The notes under the pieces are model-generated. The model had not been told where the DNA came from. It did not search any database and worked only from the letters and a program-made list of their open reading frames with translations. This document shows, one piece after another, positions 51,849-60,070 of a DNA stretch of 64,000 nucleotides; position 1 is the first letter of the stretch; the number at the start of each line of letters is the position of its first letter. Made by a program: the position numbers and the translations under genes. The stretch comes from Allopusillimonas lactea (GTDB taxonomy: Bacteria > Pseudomonadota > Gammaproteobacteria > Burkholderiales > Burkholderiaceae_B): contig NZ_JAJJOZ010000005.1 in assembly GCF_021653995.1 (NCBI RefSeq), forward strand, positions 124,001 through 188,000, given 5' to 3'.

Positions 51849-52597
51849 CGTATGCTCCCGTGCCGTCCGGCGCCCTGCGCAAAGCGTTGCGCGCCCGCCT
51901 GCGCCTCCCTTGCCTTGGCATCTTGAGCGAGGGCGGCTTCGCGGATGAGCGCCGCAGCCATTGGCATATCTTCCTGCTCGTAGGCCGACTGGCGATCCGA
52001 CTGCATGGCGATAGGGGGAAAACCTGCGATGGTGTTGGCCAGTGCTTCCGCCTCGGCGCGTGCGCGGCCATCTGGAACGATCTGCGTGACAAGCCCATAT
52101 GCCAGCGCTTCATCGGCGTTGACCGGGCGAGCCGCCAGCAGCATGTGCAGTGCGCGGCCCCGTCCGATGATGCGCGACAGGCGTACTGTTGTGCCGTCGC
52201 TCATGGGCACACCCCAGCGCCGGGACAATACGGCAAAAGAGGCGGACTGTTCGGCGATTCTGATATCGCACCATAAGGCAACGCCTAACCCACCCGCGCA
52301 GGCGTGGCCTGACACGGCGGCAATGACGGGTTTGGTCGCGGGGCGCGCCAGCGGCCCATCCGCACCTGCCCATGCTTCGTACTGCTCGCCAGTGGCCAAC
52401 TCTTTCAAGTCGGCGCCTGCGCAGAATGCGCCTTCGGCGCCGCAAAGCACTGCCACGCGCGCGCTTTCGTCCTGTTCAAAATCGCGGAAGGCTTGGGCCA
52501 ATAGCACGGTGGCTTCTTTGTCGAGCGCGTTCCTGACCTCTGGGCGGTTGATGATGATCGTGGTGACCGGCCCGTTTTTTTCAGTGATGATTTTCAT
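51845..52597 (-). CDS. Enoyl-CoA hydratase/isomerase family protein
   Basis: A 250-aa crotonase-fold protein. Features: INRPEVRNALDKEA near the N-terminus, the oxyanion-hole GAEGAFCAGADLKELA (about 60) and SGHACAGGLGVALWCDIRIAE (about 100-120). The two Glu that mark true hydratases are not obvious here, so it could be an isomerase or other crotonase. It overlaps the tetR gene by 4 nt upstream and the dehydrogenase gene by 4 nt downstream. Confidence 0.92.
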   Translation of the reverse strand: MKIITEKNGPVTTIIINRPEVRNALDKEATVLLAQAFRDFEQDESARVAVLCGAEGAFCAGADLKELATGEQYEAWAGADGPLARPATKPVIAAVSGHACAGGLGVALWCDIRIAEQSASFAVLSRRWGVPMSDGTTVRLSRIIGRGRALHMLLAARPVNADEALAYGLVTQIVPDGRARAEAEALANTIAGFPPIAMQSDRQSAYEQEDMPMAAALIREAALAQDAKAREAQAGAQRFAQGAGRHGSIR

Positions 52598-53244
52598 GAC
52601 TTGGGTGTTGTTCCAGGAAGAAGGGCGCTGACTGCAAACTCGGCGATGTCTTTTGCAATGGCTTCGCGATCCCGTCGGGTTTCGTGTTCGCGGGGGCGAT
52701 ACCAGCGAGAGGTCCAGTTCAGGGCGCCGAGCAGCGGCTTGACCGCGATGCGCGCGTTGCAGGGCCGGAACTCGCCCGCGGCGATGCCTTCCTCTAGCAC
52801 GTGCAGATAGAGCTGCTCGTTGTCGTCCCGCATGGCCGTTATTTGCGCCATTTCCGCACGTTCGTTGTCGCTCATGCGGCCGCTGGTATGAAGCTGCGCG
52901 CCCAGCCCGGATACCCGCAGGTAATCGAGGTGTTCCATGATCAGCAGCGTGTGCGCGAACGCCATGGCATAGAGGCGTGTACGGGCGCTGCCTTCTCCCG
53001 TCGCAGCGGGTTCGATGGCTGCGCGGGTAAGCGCCATGGCGCGGCGCAGCACCTCATAGAACAGCACCGTCTTGTTGCGAAAGTGGTAATAGATGATGCC
53101 TTTGGTGGCCCCGTAGGCCTCGCTGATGTCGTCCAGCGACGTGGCGGCAAAGCCTTTGCGCATGAAGACTGACGCGGCGGAATCCAATATGCCCAGGCGC
53201 TTTTCTTCGCCCTCTGGGGTTCCTGACAGGCGTTTTCTGGCCAC
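52594..53244 (-). CDS. TetR-family transcriptional regulator
   Basis: A 216-aa regulator with GTG start at 53244. The N-terminal helix-turn-helix is ILDSAASVFMRKGFAATSLDDISEAYGATKGIIYYHFRNK, the typical TetR pattern. The C-terminal ligand domain resembles the fatty-acid/acyl-CoA-responsive (KstR2-like) group in shape but this is weak. It lies inside the operon, 3 nt after the CoA-transferase gene, and the 22-bp palindrome at 54482-54503 in the operon promoter is the natural binding site. Confidence 0.93.
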   Translation of the reverse strand: MARKRLSGTPEGEEKRLGILDSAASVFMRKGFAATSLDDISEAYGATKGIIYYHFRNKTVLFYEVLRRAMALTRAAIEPAATGEGSARTRLYAMAFAHTLLIMEHLDYLRVSGLGAQLHTSGRMSDNERAEMAQITAMRDDNEQLYLHVLEEGIAAGEFRPCNARIAVKPLLGALNWTSRWYRPREHETRRDREAIAKDIAEFAVSALLPGTTPKS

Positions 53245-53247
53245 GTG

Positions 53248-54414
53248 TCAGTCTCCTTGGCCGTGGGAGACAGGGGACGATGCAGAAAATTCTTGGCGGA
53301 TGGCTGCTGTGTGTTCGCCGATTCCGGGTACATGGCCAAGTTGGCGCGGATTGTCGCGGAACTGCGCCGGCGGCGCCACGATCCGTGCCTCACCGTGCAC
53401 GGTCGAGACTGTGGCGCGGCGCAGGTGCGGGTGCTTGGACAGCCCACTGACGTCGTTCAAATGACTGAATGCGACGCCGGCGCGCATCATGCGCTCGCGC
53501 AGAACCTGTGCGCTGATGCCGGACAGTATGGTTGACAGCGTTTGGTCGAGTTTCTGCTTGTTCTGGACACGCAGGCCATTTGTGGCGTAGCGCGTGTCGG
53601 CCCCCAGCTCGGGGCGCTCCAGCACGTCGTTCGCAAACCTCAACCACTCACCGTCATTCTGGATGCCGATCAGCAGTGTGGCAGCCTGATCGGTCGCGCC
53701 GCCCACCTCGAACGCGCCATAAGGGGCGATGGTGGGGTGCGCCAGGCCGACACGCGGCCAGACGGTGCCCGCATAGTCATAATGCAGCAGTGGTACGGAC
53801 ATCCAGTCACTCATGGCGTCGAAGAGCGACACATGAATAGCGCTACCCTGGCCGGTGATGCCGCGCTGAATCAGCGCTTCAAGGATGGCCGCGTGCGCAT
53901 ACATGCCTGTACCGATATCGCAGGCCGAAACGCCGATTCGCCCCGGTGCCTCGGGGGTGCCGGTGACGGATGCGATGCCGGTTTCCGCCTGTACCAGCAG
54001 GTCGTAAGCGCGCATGGCGGCATAGGGGCCTTGTTCACCATAGCCGGTGATGTCGCAGGTAATGAGGCGGGGATGTTTTTCGCGCATCGCGCGCCAGCCG
54101 AAGCCCGCGCGTTCGGCCGCGCCCGGTCCCAGGTTTTGGATCAACACGTCGGCTTTGCCGATCAGGCGCTGCAGCAGCTCGGCATCATCGGGTTTGGTGT
54201 AATCCAGGACAATGGATTCCTTGCCGCGATTGAGCCAGACAAAGTAGGTGCTGTCGCCGTTTACCGCGGAATCGTAGCCGCGTGCAAAATCGCCCTGCGG
54301 CCGCTCTATCTTGATGACCCGTGCCCCGGCGTCTGCGAGGCGCGATGAGGCATAGGGGGCTGCGGCAGCTTGTTCGATTGCGACGACGAGTATGCCTTTC
54401 AGTGGCAATGTCAT
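53248..54414 (-). CDS. Family III CoA-transferase (CaiB/BaiF)
   Basis: A 388-aa enzyme transferring CoA between carboxylic acids. Features: GILVVAIEQAAAAPYASSRLADAGARVIKIERP, ADVLIQNLGPGAAERAGFGW, AYDLLVQAETGI, and a putative catalytic Asp in SACDIGTGMYAHAAI near residue 168. Its substrate is unknown. It is the first gene of the minus-strand operon (CoA-transferase, tetR, hydratase, dehydrogenase, Bug receptor) and is driven by the promoter at 54488-54510. Confidence 0.94.
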   Translation of the reverse strand: MTLPLKGILVVAIEQAAAAPYASSRLADAGARVIKIERPQGDFARGYDSAVNGDSTYFVWLNRGKESIVLDYTKPDDAELLQRLIGKADVLIQNLGPGAAERAGFGWRAMREKHPRLITCDITGYGEQGPYAAMRAYDLLVQAETGIASVTGTPEAPGRIGVSACDIGTGMYAHAAILEALIQRGITGQGSAIHVSLFDAMSDWMSVPLLHYDYAGTVWPRVGLAHPTIAPYGAFEVGGATDQAATLLIGIQNDGEWLRFANDVLERPELGADTRYATNGLRVQNKQKLDQTLSTILSGISAQVLRERMMRAGVAFSHLNDVSGLSKHPHLRRATVSTVHGEARIVAPPAQFRDNPRQLGHVPGIGEHTAAIRQEFSASSPVSHGQGD

Positions 54415-54481
54415 GTTTTTGTCCCCTGGAAAAGGCGCTGAACGCCTTTGACGTTGAGCGGTGATTTGGCATTTATTAATT

Positions 54482-54510
54482 AATAATACTACGTGGTATT
54501 ATTTTGTCAA
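54482..54510 (-). promoter_or_regulatory. TetR-type operator over the minus-strand CoA-transferase promoter
   Basis: AATAATACTAC-GTGGTATTATT (54482-54503) is a near-perfect 22-bp palindrome with one mismatched pair. On the minus strand the -35 TTGACA (54510-54505) and -10 TATTAT (54488-54483) have a 16-nt spacer, so the palindrome covers the spacer and -10. It also precedes the divergent CoA-transferase GTG start by 33 nt. Confidence 0.7.
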
Positions 54511-54535
54511 CGAGCAAACGAATAGGAGGCGACGG

Positions 54536-55720
54536 GTGACGACAGGGGCATTGCAGGGGCTGCGCGTGGTGGATGTTTCCAACTTTGTTTTCGGGCCTGT
54601 GGCGACCCAGATGCTCGGTGACATGGGGGCGGACGTCATCAAGATCGAGCCGCCCGAAGGGGATCCGACCCGCGGCATAGGCGAGCGAAAATCGGGAAAA
54701 ATGGGATCATTCTTTCTCAACCTGAACCGCAACAAGCGCAGCGTCGTGCTTGATCTCAAACAGCCCGATGCGCAGGCGGTACTTGATCGCCTGCTTGCGA
54801 GTGCCGATGTTTTTGTTCACAACATGCGATCCGGCGCCGCAGCCCGGCTGGGGCTGGACTATGCGCGCCTGGGGGCCAAGTATCCCAGGCTGGTACACGC
54901 ATCGGCACAAGGTTTTGGCGCCGGGGGTCGGTACTTTGACCGGCCTGCCTACGACGATGTGATTCAAGGCTTATCGGGTATCGCCGGTTTGAACCAGCGC
55001 GCGCACGGCGTGCCTGCCTATGCGCCTATGTTGCTCACCGACAAGCTGTGCGGCGTCTTTCTTTATTCGGCTATCGTGACGGCGCTGTTGCATCGCGAGC
55101 GGTCGGGCAAGGGGCAGGAGGTGGTGGTACCTATGCTTGAATCCATGGTCGCCTTCAATATGCTCGAACACATGGCGGATGGTGTGTTCCCTGCACCCCC
55201 GGGCCAGGAGCCTGCGTTGGGGTATCCGCGTGCGTTCAGCCCAAACCATCGCCCTTTTGACACGCGCGACGGCGCAATATGCATTATTGCCAATACAGAT
55301 GCGCAATGGCGCAGGCTGTTTGCGATGCTCAGTCTGGATGCGCTGGCGGACGATGCGCGGTTTGCCACCATCGGCAGCCGGATGACCAATCTGGATGCGC
55401 TCCATGCGCAGATGCAGCCACGCCTGATGACGGACACGACGGCCGCATGGCTCTCCAAGTGCGAACAGGCGGATATTCCCGCAGGGCCCATCAATGACCT
55501 GGAGGCTGTCTGGCACGACCCTCATCTCGCCGATTGTGGGTTTTTCAGGACGGTGGAGCATCGCACTGAAGGTGCGCTGCATATGCCGGATGTTGCGATG
55601 CGGCTGTCTGCATCTCCGGGCGGCATACGGCTGGCGCCGCCGCTACTGGGCGAGCATACCGCACAGGTGCTGCGCGAGCTGGGCTACTCCCAAGAAGACG
55701 CTGCGCGGTTCGCGTCGTAA
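54536..55720 (+). CDS. Family III CoA-transferase (CaiB/BaiF), second copy
   Basis: A 394-aa CoA-transferase divergent from the first. GTG 54536 is chosen because it follows AGGAGG with a 7-nt spacer; an upstream in-frame ATG would add 25 AT-rich residues. Features: LRVVDVSNFVFGPVATQMLGDMGADVIKIEPPEGDP, ADVFVHNMRSGAAARLGLDYARL, and PMLLTDKLCGVFLYSAIV, with the likely catalytic Asp. It shares only general family identity with the neighbour, so it is not a recent duplicate. Together they may activate the substrate and recycle CoA, or serve two acids. Confidence 0.94.
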   Translation: MTTGALQGLRVVDVSNFVFGPVATQMLGDMGADVIKIEPPEGDPTRGIGERKSGKMGSFFLNLNRNKRSVVLDLKQPDAQAVLDRLLASADVFVHNMRSGAAARLGLDYARLGAKYPRLVHASAQGFGAGGRYFDRPAYDDVIQGLSGIAGLNQRAHGVPAYAPMLLTDKLCGVFLYSAIVTALLHRERSGKGQEVVVPMLESMVAFNMLEHMADGVFPAPPGQEPALGYPRAFSPNHRPFDTRDGAICIIANTDAQWRRLFAMLSLDALADDARFATIGSRMTNLDALHAQMQPRLMTDTTAAWLSKCEQADIPAGPINDLEAVWHDPHLADCGFFRTVEHRTEGALHMPDVAMRLSASPGGIRLAPPLLGEHTAQVLRELGYSQEDAARFAS

Positions 55721-55751
55721 ACGCTGCGCAGGCCGGTTGTTGAAGAGGTGC

Positions 55752-56432
55752 TCAACGGCCGCGCGTGACACCAAAAGGAAGTGCGCGATTGCGCGCCTGT
55801 GTGCCGCCCAGGCGGCGTGCCAATGCATAGCCGAGTACCTGGCCTGTTTCGGCCAATACGAGCAAGGTTGCGGCAACCGTCAGCAGCACGAGCGGCCGAA
55901 ATTCCTGATAGCCATGGTGAAAACCGAACCCTCCCAGCCCAGTGCCAGCCAATGCGCCTGCCAGGGCGGCGTAGCCGACCAGGCTGGCCAGTGTCAGCCC
56001 AAGGCCCACGGCAATGCCGGGTGCGGCTGTGCTGATGAGCGCGCGAGGGGTGCTAGGAATTTCGTTTGGCAGGCGCGCCCTGGCTTGGCGCAGTGCTGTC
56101 TCAGTCTGGCGGGCCATGAACGGCGCGGCGATCAGGACGAGCGGAAGCAGGGTCGCACTCAACGCCGTCACCGCATCAGCAAGCAGATGAGACAGTGGGA
56201 TGGCTGTCGCCAGAATGATGATGGAAGGCGTTGCGCGCAATGCGTGCGCCACATAGGCGGCAAGCAGTATCACCCGCCAGGGCCGCTTCGCGGTTTCGTT
56301 GTGCCGGCTCGTCGCATACATTGCCCATCCCAAGGGAGCGCCCAGCAGCAAGCCGGCCAGCCCGGCGACAGACACCATCAGCAGCGTTTCACTGAAGGCG
56401 ACGAAAAACAGTTCGGCAAAGAGGCGGGACAT
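55752..56432 (-). CDS. metI: Orphan MetI-type ABC transporter permease
   Basis: A 226-aa inner-membrane permease with about five helices, resembling MetI of the D-methionine importer. The permease motif region is PGIAVGLGLTLASLVGYAALAGALAGTGLGGFGFHHGYQEF, matching the MetI GYSAMAG-GGGG-YGYQ pattern, though the EAA loop has drifted (ALISTAAPG). MetI normally sits between metN (ATPase) and metQ (binding protein); neither is present here. It may work with components encoded elsewhere or be a remnant. ATG 56432 is preferred over an upstream TTG. It converges with the second CoA-transferase gene. Confidence 0.8.
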   Translation of the reverse strand: MSRLFAELFFVAFSETLLMVSVAGLAGLLLGAPLGWAMYATSRHNETAKRPWRVILLAAYVAHALRATPSIIILATAIPLSHLLADAVTALSATLLPLVLIAAPFMARQTETALRQARARLPNEIPSTPRALISTAAPGIAVGLGLTLASLVGYAALAGALAGTGLGGFGFHHGYQEFRPLVLLTVAATLLVLAETGQVLGYALARRLGGTQARNRALPFGVTRGR

Positions 56433-56535
56433 GGACTGCGCCTGGTTGTTGAAGTCCCGCAAATTGTAGAGAACAGCGCCGGATAGCCGAACTACCGATA
56501 TTGCAGGTGGATATAGCCCGCTGTCATATCTCGCG

Positions 56536-56922
56536 TCATATCCGGCCTGGTATGGTGCGTGCCTGCGGCGCGCAACGCTGCCTCAGGCGAACCCACCAGC
56601 CGGCCAGTGTATAGAGAAGAACTGTTGATCCGATCAGCCCCACGCCAAAAACAGAGGCGATCAGCAGCCAGTCGATCGGCCCCCCTGCATCGGTAAAACC
56701 TGATGAAGACACGCGTGCCTTCAGAACGAGTGCAAGTATTCCGCCGATCACGCCCCCCGCCTGCGCGCGTACCAGCCTGCCCGACACAAACCGGCGCTCT
56801 GTCAACAGCAGTGCAACAAAGGCGGTCAGCCCCAGCACGATGATGGCGATCAGTATCCACAGCAATGGCCCCAACATCTCCTGGAATACCGCCAGAAGAA
56901 TAAGCGGATCAAGTTCTTTCAT
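56536..56922 (-). CDS. Small membrane protein, unknown function (DUF5368-like)
   Basis: A 128-aa protein with three hydrophobic segments (LLWILIAIIVLGLTAFVALLL, GGVIGGILALVLKA, WLLIASVFGVGLIGSTVLLYTLAGW). I recall a DUF5368 family beside sulfide-oxidising flavoproteins, which fits the position 12 nt downstream of the SQR-like gene, but this needs a domain search. It may anchor or accept electrons from that enzyme. Confidence 0.7.
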   Translation of the reverse strand: MKELDPLILLAVFQEMLGPLLWILIAIIVLGLTAFVALLLTERRFVSGRLVRAQAGGVIGGILALVLKARVSSSGFTDAGGPIDWLLIASVFGVGLIGSTVLLYTLAGWWVRLRQRCAPQARTIPGRI

Positions 56923-56934
56923 GGTGGATCCTCG

Positions 56935-58305
56935 TTATGCGCGCCCGCGCAGCATGGCAAGATAGGTGGGCTTCAGCCCCATGGTTTTCATGACCCAGGT
57001 GACCCACAACTCCTCCAGCGGCGCAACAATGCCGGGAAACGAAGGGACCAGGTTGTTCTGGTAGTCGAACTCCACCAGCATGGCGCGCCCCAACCGGGTA
57101 ATCAGGGGGCACGATGTGTAGCCGGTATAGACCAGGCTGGATTGTCGGCCCTGTATGTCGGCGATCAGATGATCTACCGCGACGGGCGCTTGCCACTTCA
57201 CGCTGGCTGCTGTTTTGCCTTTGGGCACACCGGCAACATCCCCCACGCCGAATACATTGGGGTAGCGGAGGTGGCGCAGCGTGCCTTTGTCCACTTCCAT
57301 CCAGCCTTGCTCCGCCCAAGCACCTTCGCGCCATGGCAATGGGCTGTTGCGCACAACTTTCGGCGCGCGCATCGGCGGGATTACGTGGATGAAGTCGTAG
57401 TCTTGTTCTTCCGCGCCGTCGGGCGTGCGGAAAGTGGCAATGCGCCTGCCGGGATCAATGGCCTGCAGCACGCGCTGATAGTTGACCTTGATATCCCGCG
57501 CCTGATAAAGCATGCGGACTTTCTCAGACACAATAGGCACGCTGAACAAGGCATTGTTGTGCGCGTTATAGACAACTTCCGCCTTGCTCCGCGCGCCTCG
57601 GCGGGTTAGATAGTCTTCTGTGATGAAGGTGTACTTCAGGGGCGCACCGGCGCATTTCATTTCGGTGTCCGGTCGCAGGAATACACCGCGGCCGCCTTTG
57701 CTGGCAAACGCCGACATGGCGCGCCATGTCGACGCAGCCGCTTCAGGGCCGTGGTAGATGCTGCCGATGCCGCCTTTTCCGATGAGGCTGGTGTCCATCC
57801 CTTGAATCTGGCTGTAGTCCAGCTCCATACCGGTGGCGACCACAAGATAATCGTAGGGAATGACTGTGCCGTTTTCCGTGACAACTTTGCTTGCCTCGGG
57901 ATCGATTTCCGCGGCTTGCTCCTGAACCCACTCAACGCCTGAAGGGATATATTCGCGGGTCTGCGTTGCGACATAACTGACCGGTTTGATGCCAGCACCC
58001 ACCAGGGTAAAGCCCGGTTGGTAAAGATGTGTTTTGCGGGCGTCCACCAGCGTGATTGCCGCGCCGTCCAGACGCTGCGCCAGTTGCGATGCGGTCGCCA
58101 GCCCCGCGGCACCGGCCCCGACGATCACGATGCGCGCCGGGGTCTTGATTTTGTCAACCGCGCCCCCGTGTGCCGGGCCGATCACCACTCCCAATGCGGT
58201 AGCGGCACCCAGCGTCAACAATGCCCGCCGGCGGCGATCGGGATGCTGTCCTGTCGGGCCGCCGGCATGTGCCGAGGCGTCCGTACGTTTTGATTCGGTC
58301 GTCAT
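56935..58305 (-). CDS. Sulfide:quinone oxidoreductase-like flavoprotein (exported)
   Basis: A 456-aa FAD enzyme. Residues 1-50 are a Tat-like signal (RRRRALLTLGAATALGVVIG), implying export of a folded protein. The FAD site is RIVIVGAGAAGLATASQLAQ at about 57-78. Redox Cys positions equivalent to SQR Cys160 and Cys356 are in MKCAGAPLKY and YTSCPLIT. The third Cys of type I SQR (Cys128) is not seen, so a type II-like or FCSD-like mechanism is more likely. The C-terminus has the amphipathic segment expected for quinone contact. It is transcribed divergently from the DUF2892 gene. Confidence 0.88.
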   Translation of the reverse strand: MTTESKRTDASAHAGGPTGQHPDRRRRALLTLGAATALGVVIGPAHGGAVDKIKTPARIVIVGAGAAGLATASQLAQRLDGAAITLVDARKTHLYQPGFTLVGAGIKPVSYVATQTREYIPSGVEWVQEQAAEIDPEASKVVTENGTVIPYDYLVVATGMELDYSQIQGMDTSLIGKGGIGSIYHGPEAAASTWRAMSAFASKGGRGVFLRPDTEMKCAGAPLKYTFITEDYLTRRGARSKAEVVYNAHNNALFSVPIVSEKVRMLYQARDIKVNYQRVLQAIDPGRRIATFRTPDGAEEQDYDFIHVIPPMRAPKVVRNSPLPWREGAWAEQGWMEVDKGTLRHLRYPNVFGVGDVAGVPKGKTAASVKWQAPVAVDHLIADIQGRQSSLVYTGYTSCPLITRLGRAMLVEFDYQNNLVPSFPGIVAPLEELWVTWVMKTMGLKPTYLAMLRGRA

Positions 58306-58349
58306 TTCGCCCTCCCGCCACTTTGAATATTACAAAAAGCTTCAATATT

Positions 58350-58359
58350 AGATTAATCT
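58350..58359. promoter_or_regulatory. AT-rich palindrome in the SQR/DUF2892 divergent region
   Basis: AGATTAATCT is a perfect 10-bp palindrome in an AT-rich stretch (58330-58380) within the 293-nt divergent gap. ArsR-type sulfide sensors (BigR, SqrR) bind AT-rich palindromes in such positions. No regulator gene is adjacent, so this is only a candidate. Confidence 0.3.
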
Positions 58360-58598
58360 GAATTAATATAAACAAAGCTGATTTACATCAACGTTCGGTG
58401 CTAATGCCTGGCGTTTAATGCATGAACGTGGATAGCGCTTTGAGAACTGGACGTTGTTTGCGTTTTCTCCCACCTTTGTTGTTGTTCCGAGATTTCGGGG
58501 GAGGGGGCTGGCGTGGCCAGAGTAGCGGCCGCGGCGCTTGCGCGCGAGATATAACCTGTTTGCCGTCGAACCGGCACTTTATTCAAGTGGGAGTCGCT

Positions 58599-58799
58599 AT
58601 GAAAACCAACATCGGTGGTATAGACCGCGCCTTGCGCATTATCGTTGGCCTAGTGCTGATCGGGCTGGCGGCCACCGGCACCGTCGGATGGTGGGGCTGG
58701 ATCGGCGTCGTGCCCTTGTTTACGGGCTTCGCGGGTACGTGCCCGGCGTACAGTATTCTGGGTTTGAATACATGTCCGTTGAAAGCGCGCAAGCCCTGA
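58599..58799 (+). CDS. DUF2892 (YgaP-type) small membrane protein
   Basis: A 66-aa protein with two helices: NIGGIDRALRIIVGLVLIGLAATG and WGWIGVVPLFTGFAGTCPAYSILG, the standard DUF2892 pattern (NVGxxDRxxRxxxG ... GxCPxYxxLGxxTC). It carries a conserved CP and a second Cys (NTCPL). These proteins are often fused or linked to rhodanese and sulfur-oxidation genes, consistent with the divergent SQR-like gene. GGGAG ribosome-binding site precedes ATG 58599. Confidence 0.9.
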   Translation: MKTNIGGIDRALRIIVGLVLIGLAATGTVGWWGWIGVVPLFTGFAGTCPAYSILGLNTCPLKARKP

Positions 58800-58852
58800 C
58801 AGACAACAACGCCGCCGAACGCACTCTGAAAGCCGCCCGATCGGGTGCGAAA

Positions 58853-58888
58853 GAATTGTCGTGTGTGGTTGAATTGTCGTATGTGGTT
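58853..58888 (+). repeat. Tandem 18-bp duplication
   Basis: GAATTGTCGTGTGTGGTT (58853-58870) is repeated at 58871-58888 with one mismatch, just before a TTTTTTATAAAAAA stretch that may terminate the DUF2892 transcript. Confidence 0.8.
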
Positions 58889-58923
58889 TTTTATAAAAAA
58901 ATCAAATATTTACACAATTTAGA

Positions 58924-58952
58924 TTGACCGCGCTCTTTATTAAGCCTACTCT
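58924..58952 (+). promoter_or_regulatory. Promoter of the cold-shock gene
   Basis: A -35 TTGACC (58924-58929) and a -10 TACTCT (58947-58952) have a 17-nt spacer, giving a 5' leader of about 120 nt. A long leader is typical of cold-regulated csp mRNAs. Confidence 0.55.
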
Positions 58953-59079
58953 AGTAACTGCAGGTAATTATTTAGGTAAGTTCATTTGGAACAGTTAGCA
59001 CTTCAACGTGTGCCAATTTTTGCATTTTTACGCCTGGTGACCTGCTCGAGCACTTTGCTCACATCAACAGGAGTTAAAA

Positions 59080-59295
59080 ATGAGTAGTCAAAAAGAGTTT
59101 GGCATCGTCAAATGGTTTAATAACGAAAAGGGTTTCGGGTTTATTTCGCCCGAATCTGGTGGTAAAGACGTTTTTGCGCATTACACCGAAATTATCGGCG
59201 ACGGCCATAAAAGCCTGGAAGAAAACCAGCGCGTTTCGTTCGTTTCCGGCATGGGCGCCAAAGGCCCTCAAGCCAAGTCGATACAGGCTGTCTAA
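59080..59295 (+). CDS. Cold-shock-domain protein (CspA family)
   Basis: A 71-aa OB-fold RNA chaperone. RNP1 is KGFGFISPE and RNP2 is DVFAHYTEI, after the family start FGIVKWFNNEKG. ATG 59080 follows CAGGAG with an 8-nt spacer. It is flanked by its own promoter, a long leader and a strong terminator, so it is a self-contained unit. Whether it is cold-induced or constitutive depends on leader structure, which I cannot compute. Confidence 0.96.
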   Translation: MSSQKEFGIVKWFNNEKGFGFISPESGGKDVFAHYTEIIGDGHKSLEENQRVSFVSGMGAKGPQAKSIQAV

Positions 59296-59312
59296 GGCTT
59301 AACGCCTGAAAT

Positions 59313-59368
59313 AAAGCCCCCGTTTTGCGGTAGCACCTTGATAGGGTGTTTCCCAAAACGGGGGCTTT
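59313..59368 (+). terminator. Strong terminator of the cold-shock gene
   Basis: A perfect 15-bp stem (59313-59327 with 59354-59368) ends in a T-run. The loop of 26 nt contains a secondary CACC/GGTG stem. Confidence 0.9.
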
Positions 59369-59374
59369 TTTGTT

Positions 59375-59996
59375 GGCTGCGGGCCCTGCAAACCTTATCA
59401 ATAAGGAAGGTGCGGGAACCTCTGTTTTAGCAGTCGGACTATGTGCTTACGAACCTCCGCGTGTTTTCGATCACGGATATCTTCATCCGAGGGCGAAGGC
59501 GGGGCGGGCGGGTTGTCCATATTATTGGATGCGCACTGAAATCGCGGGGCTAAGCCGAGGTTGTGACGGCTTGATAGCATTAGAATCTCCGGAAGCTCTT
59601 GCAGGGCGCTGGTATCGGTTCTGCTAGATGGTATCGTCCCTGCCGATGAGAAGAGCTTTAAGCAGGTCTACTGCGCGAGGGGCATTAAGTATGCAGACGT
59701 GGCAATGGGCCACACTTCCACACAGTACTCGCTTTATCCCAATTATCCTAACGTTTAATTGAAAGCAAAGCGGGGTTTGGGTTCTCGTTTGGGCCGATAT
59801 ACTAAAACTGAAGCATTCGTCGGTGCTTGCGCTTATGGCATTCACAACGCGTACCGGCGGCACACGGCTTCAAGGCCAAGAACTCTGCCGAGAGTTCGTT
59901 GTGTAGGCAGACGAAAAAAGCCGCTTGATGGTGGGCCTGATCTGTGTTTTGCGAGGTGGGGAAATTTATTAAATTTCTGGAAACCCGCATGAATAC
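59375..59996. other. 622-nt stretch without a convincing gene, next to tRNA-Cys
   Basis: Several short frames exist: a minus-strand one at 59580-59398 (its last 40 residues begin MDNPPAPPSPSDED) and a plus-strand one ending near 59758 (YADVAMGHTSTQYSLY at its end). None has a good ribosome-binding site or a recognised domain. Codon use differs from neighbours, suggesting decayed or non-coding DNA, possibly a remnant left at the tRNA gene. Confidence 0.5.
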
Positions 59997-60070
59997 TGGA
60001 GGCGCAACTCGGAATCGAACCGGGGTACACGGATTTGCAATCCGCTGCATAACCACTCTGCCATTGCGCC
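59997..60070 (-). tRNA. tRNA-Cys (GCA)
   Basis: On the minus strand GGCGCAATGGCAGAGTGG begins the acceptor and D arm, the anticodon loop is TTGCAAA (anticodon GCA), the T arm contains GGTTCGATTCC, and the 3' end reads TTGCGCC then TCCA, so CCA is genome-encoded. Acceptor arms GGCGCAA and TTGCGCC pair fully. Confidence 0.97.

Noticed and set aside
58772..58927. 51-codon frame overlapping the end of the DUF2892 gene
   Set aside because: It overlaps a firm gene and its second half is encoded by the 18-bp tandem repeat; no ribosome-binding site.
59398..59580. 60-codon minus-strand frame after the cold-shock gene
   Set aside because: No ribosome-binding site or family match; reported only inside the gene-poor stretch.
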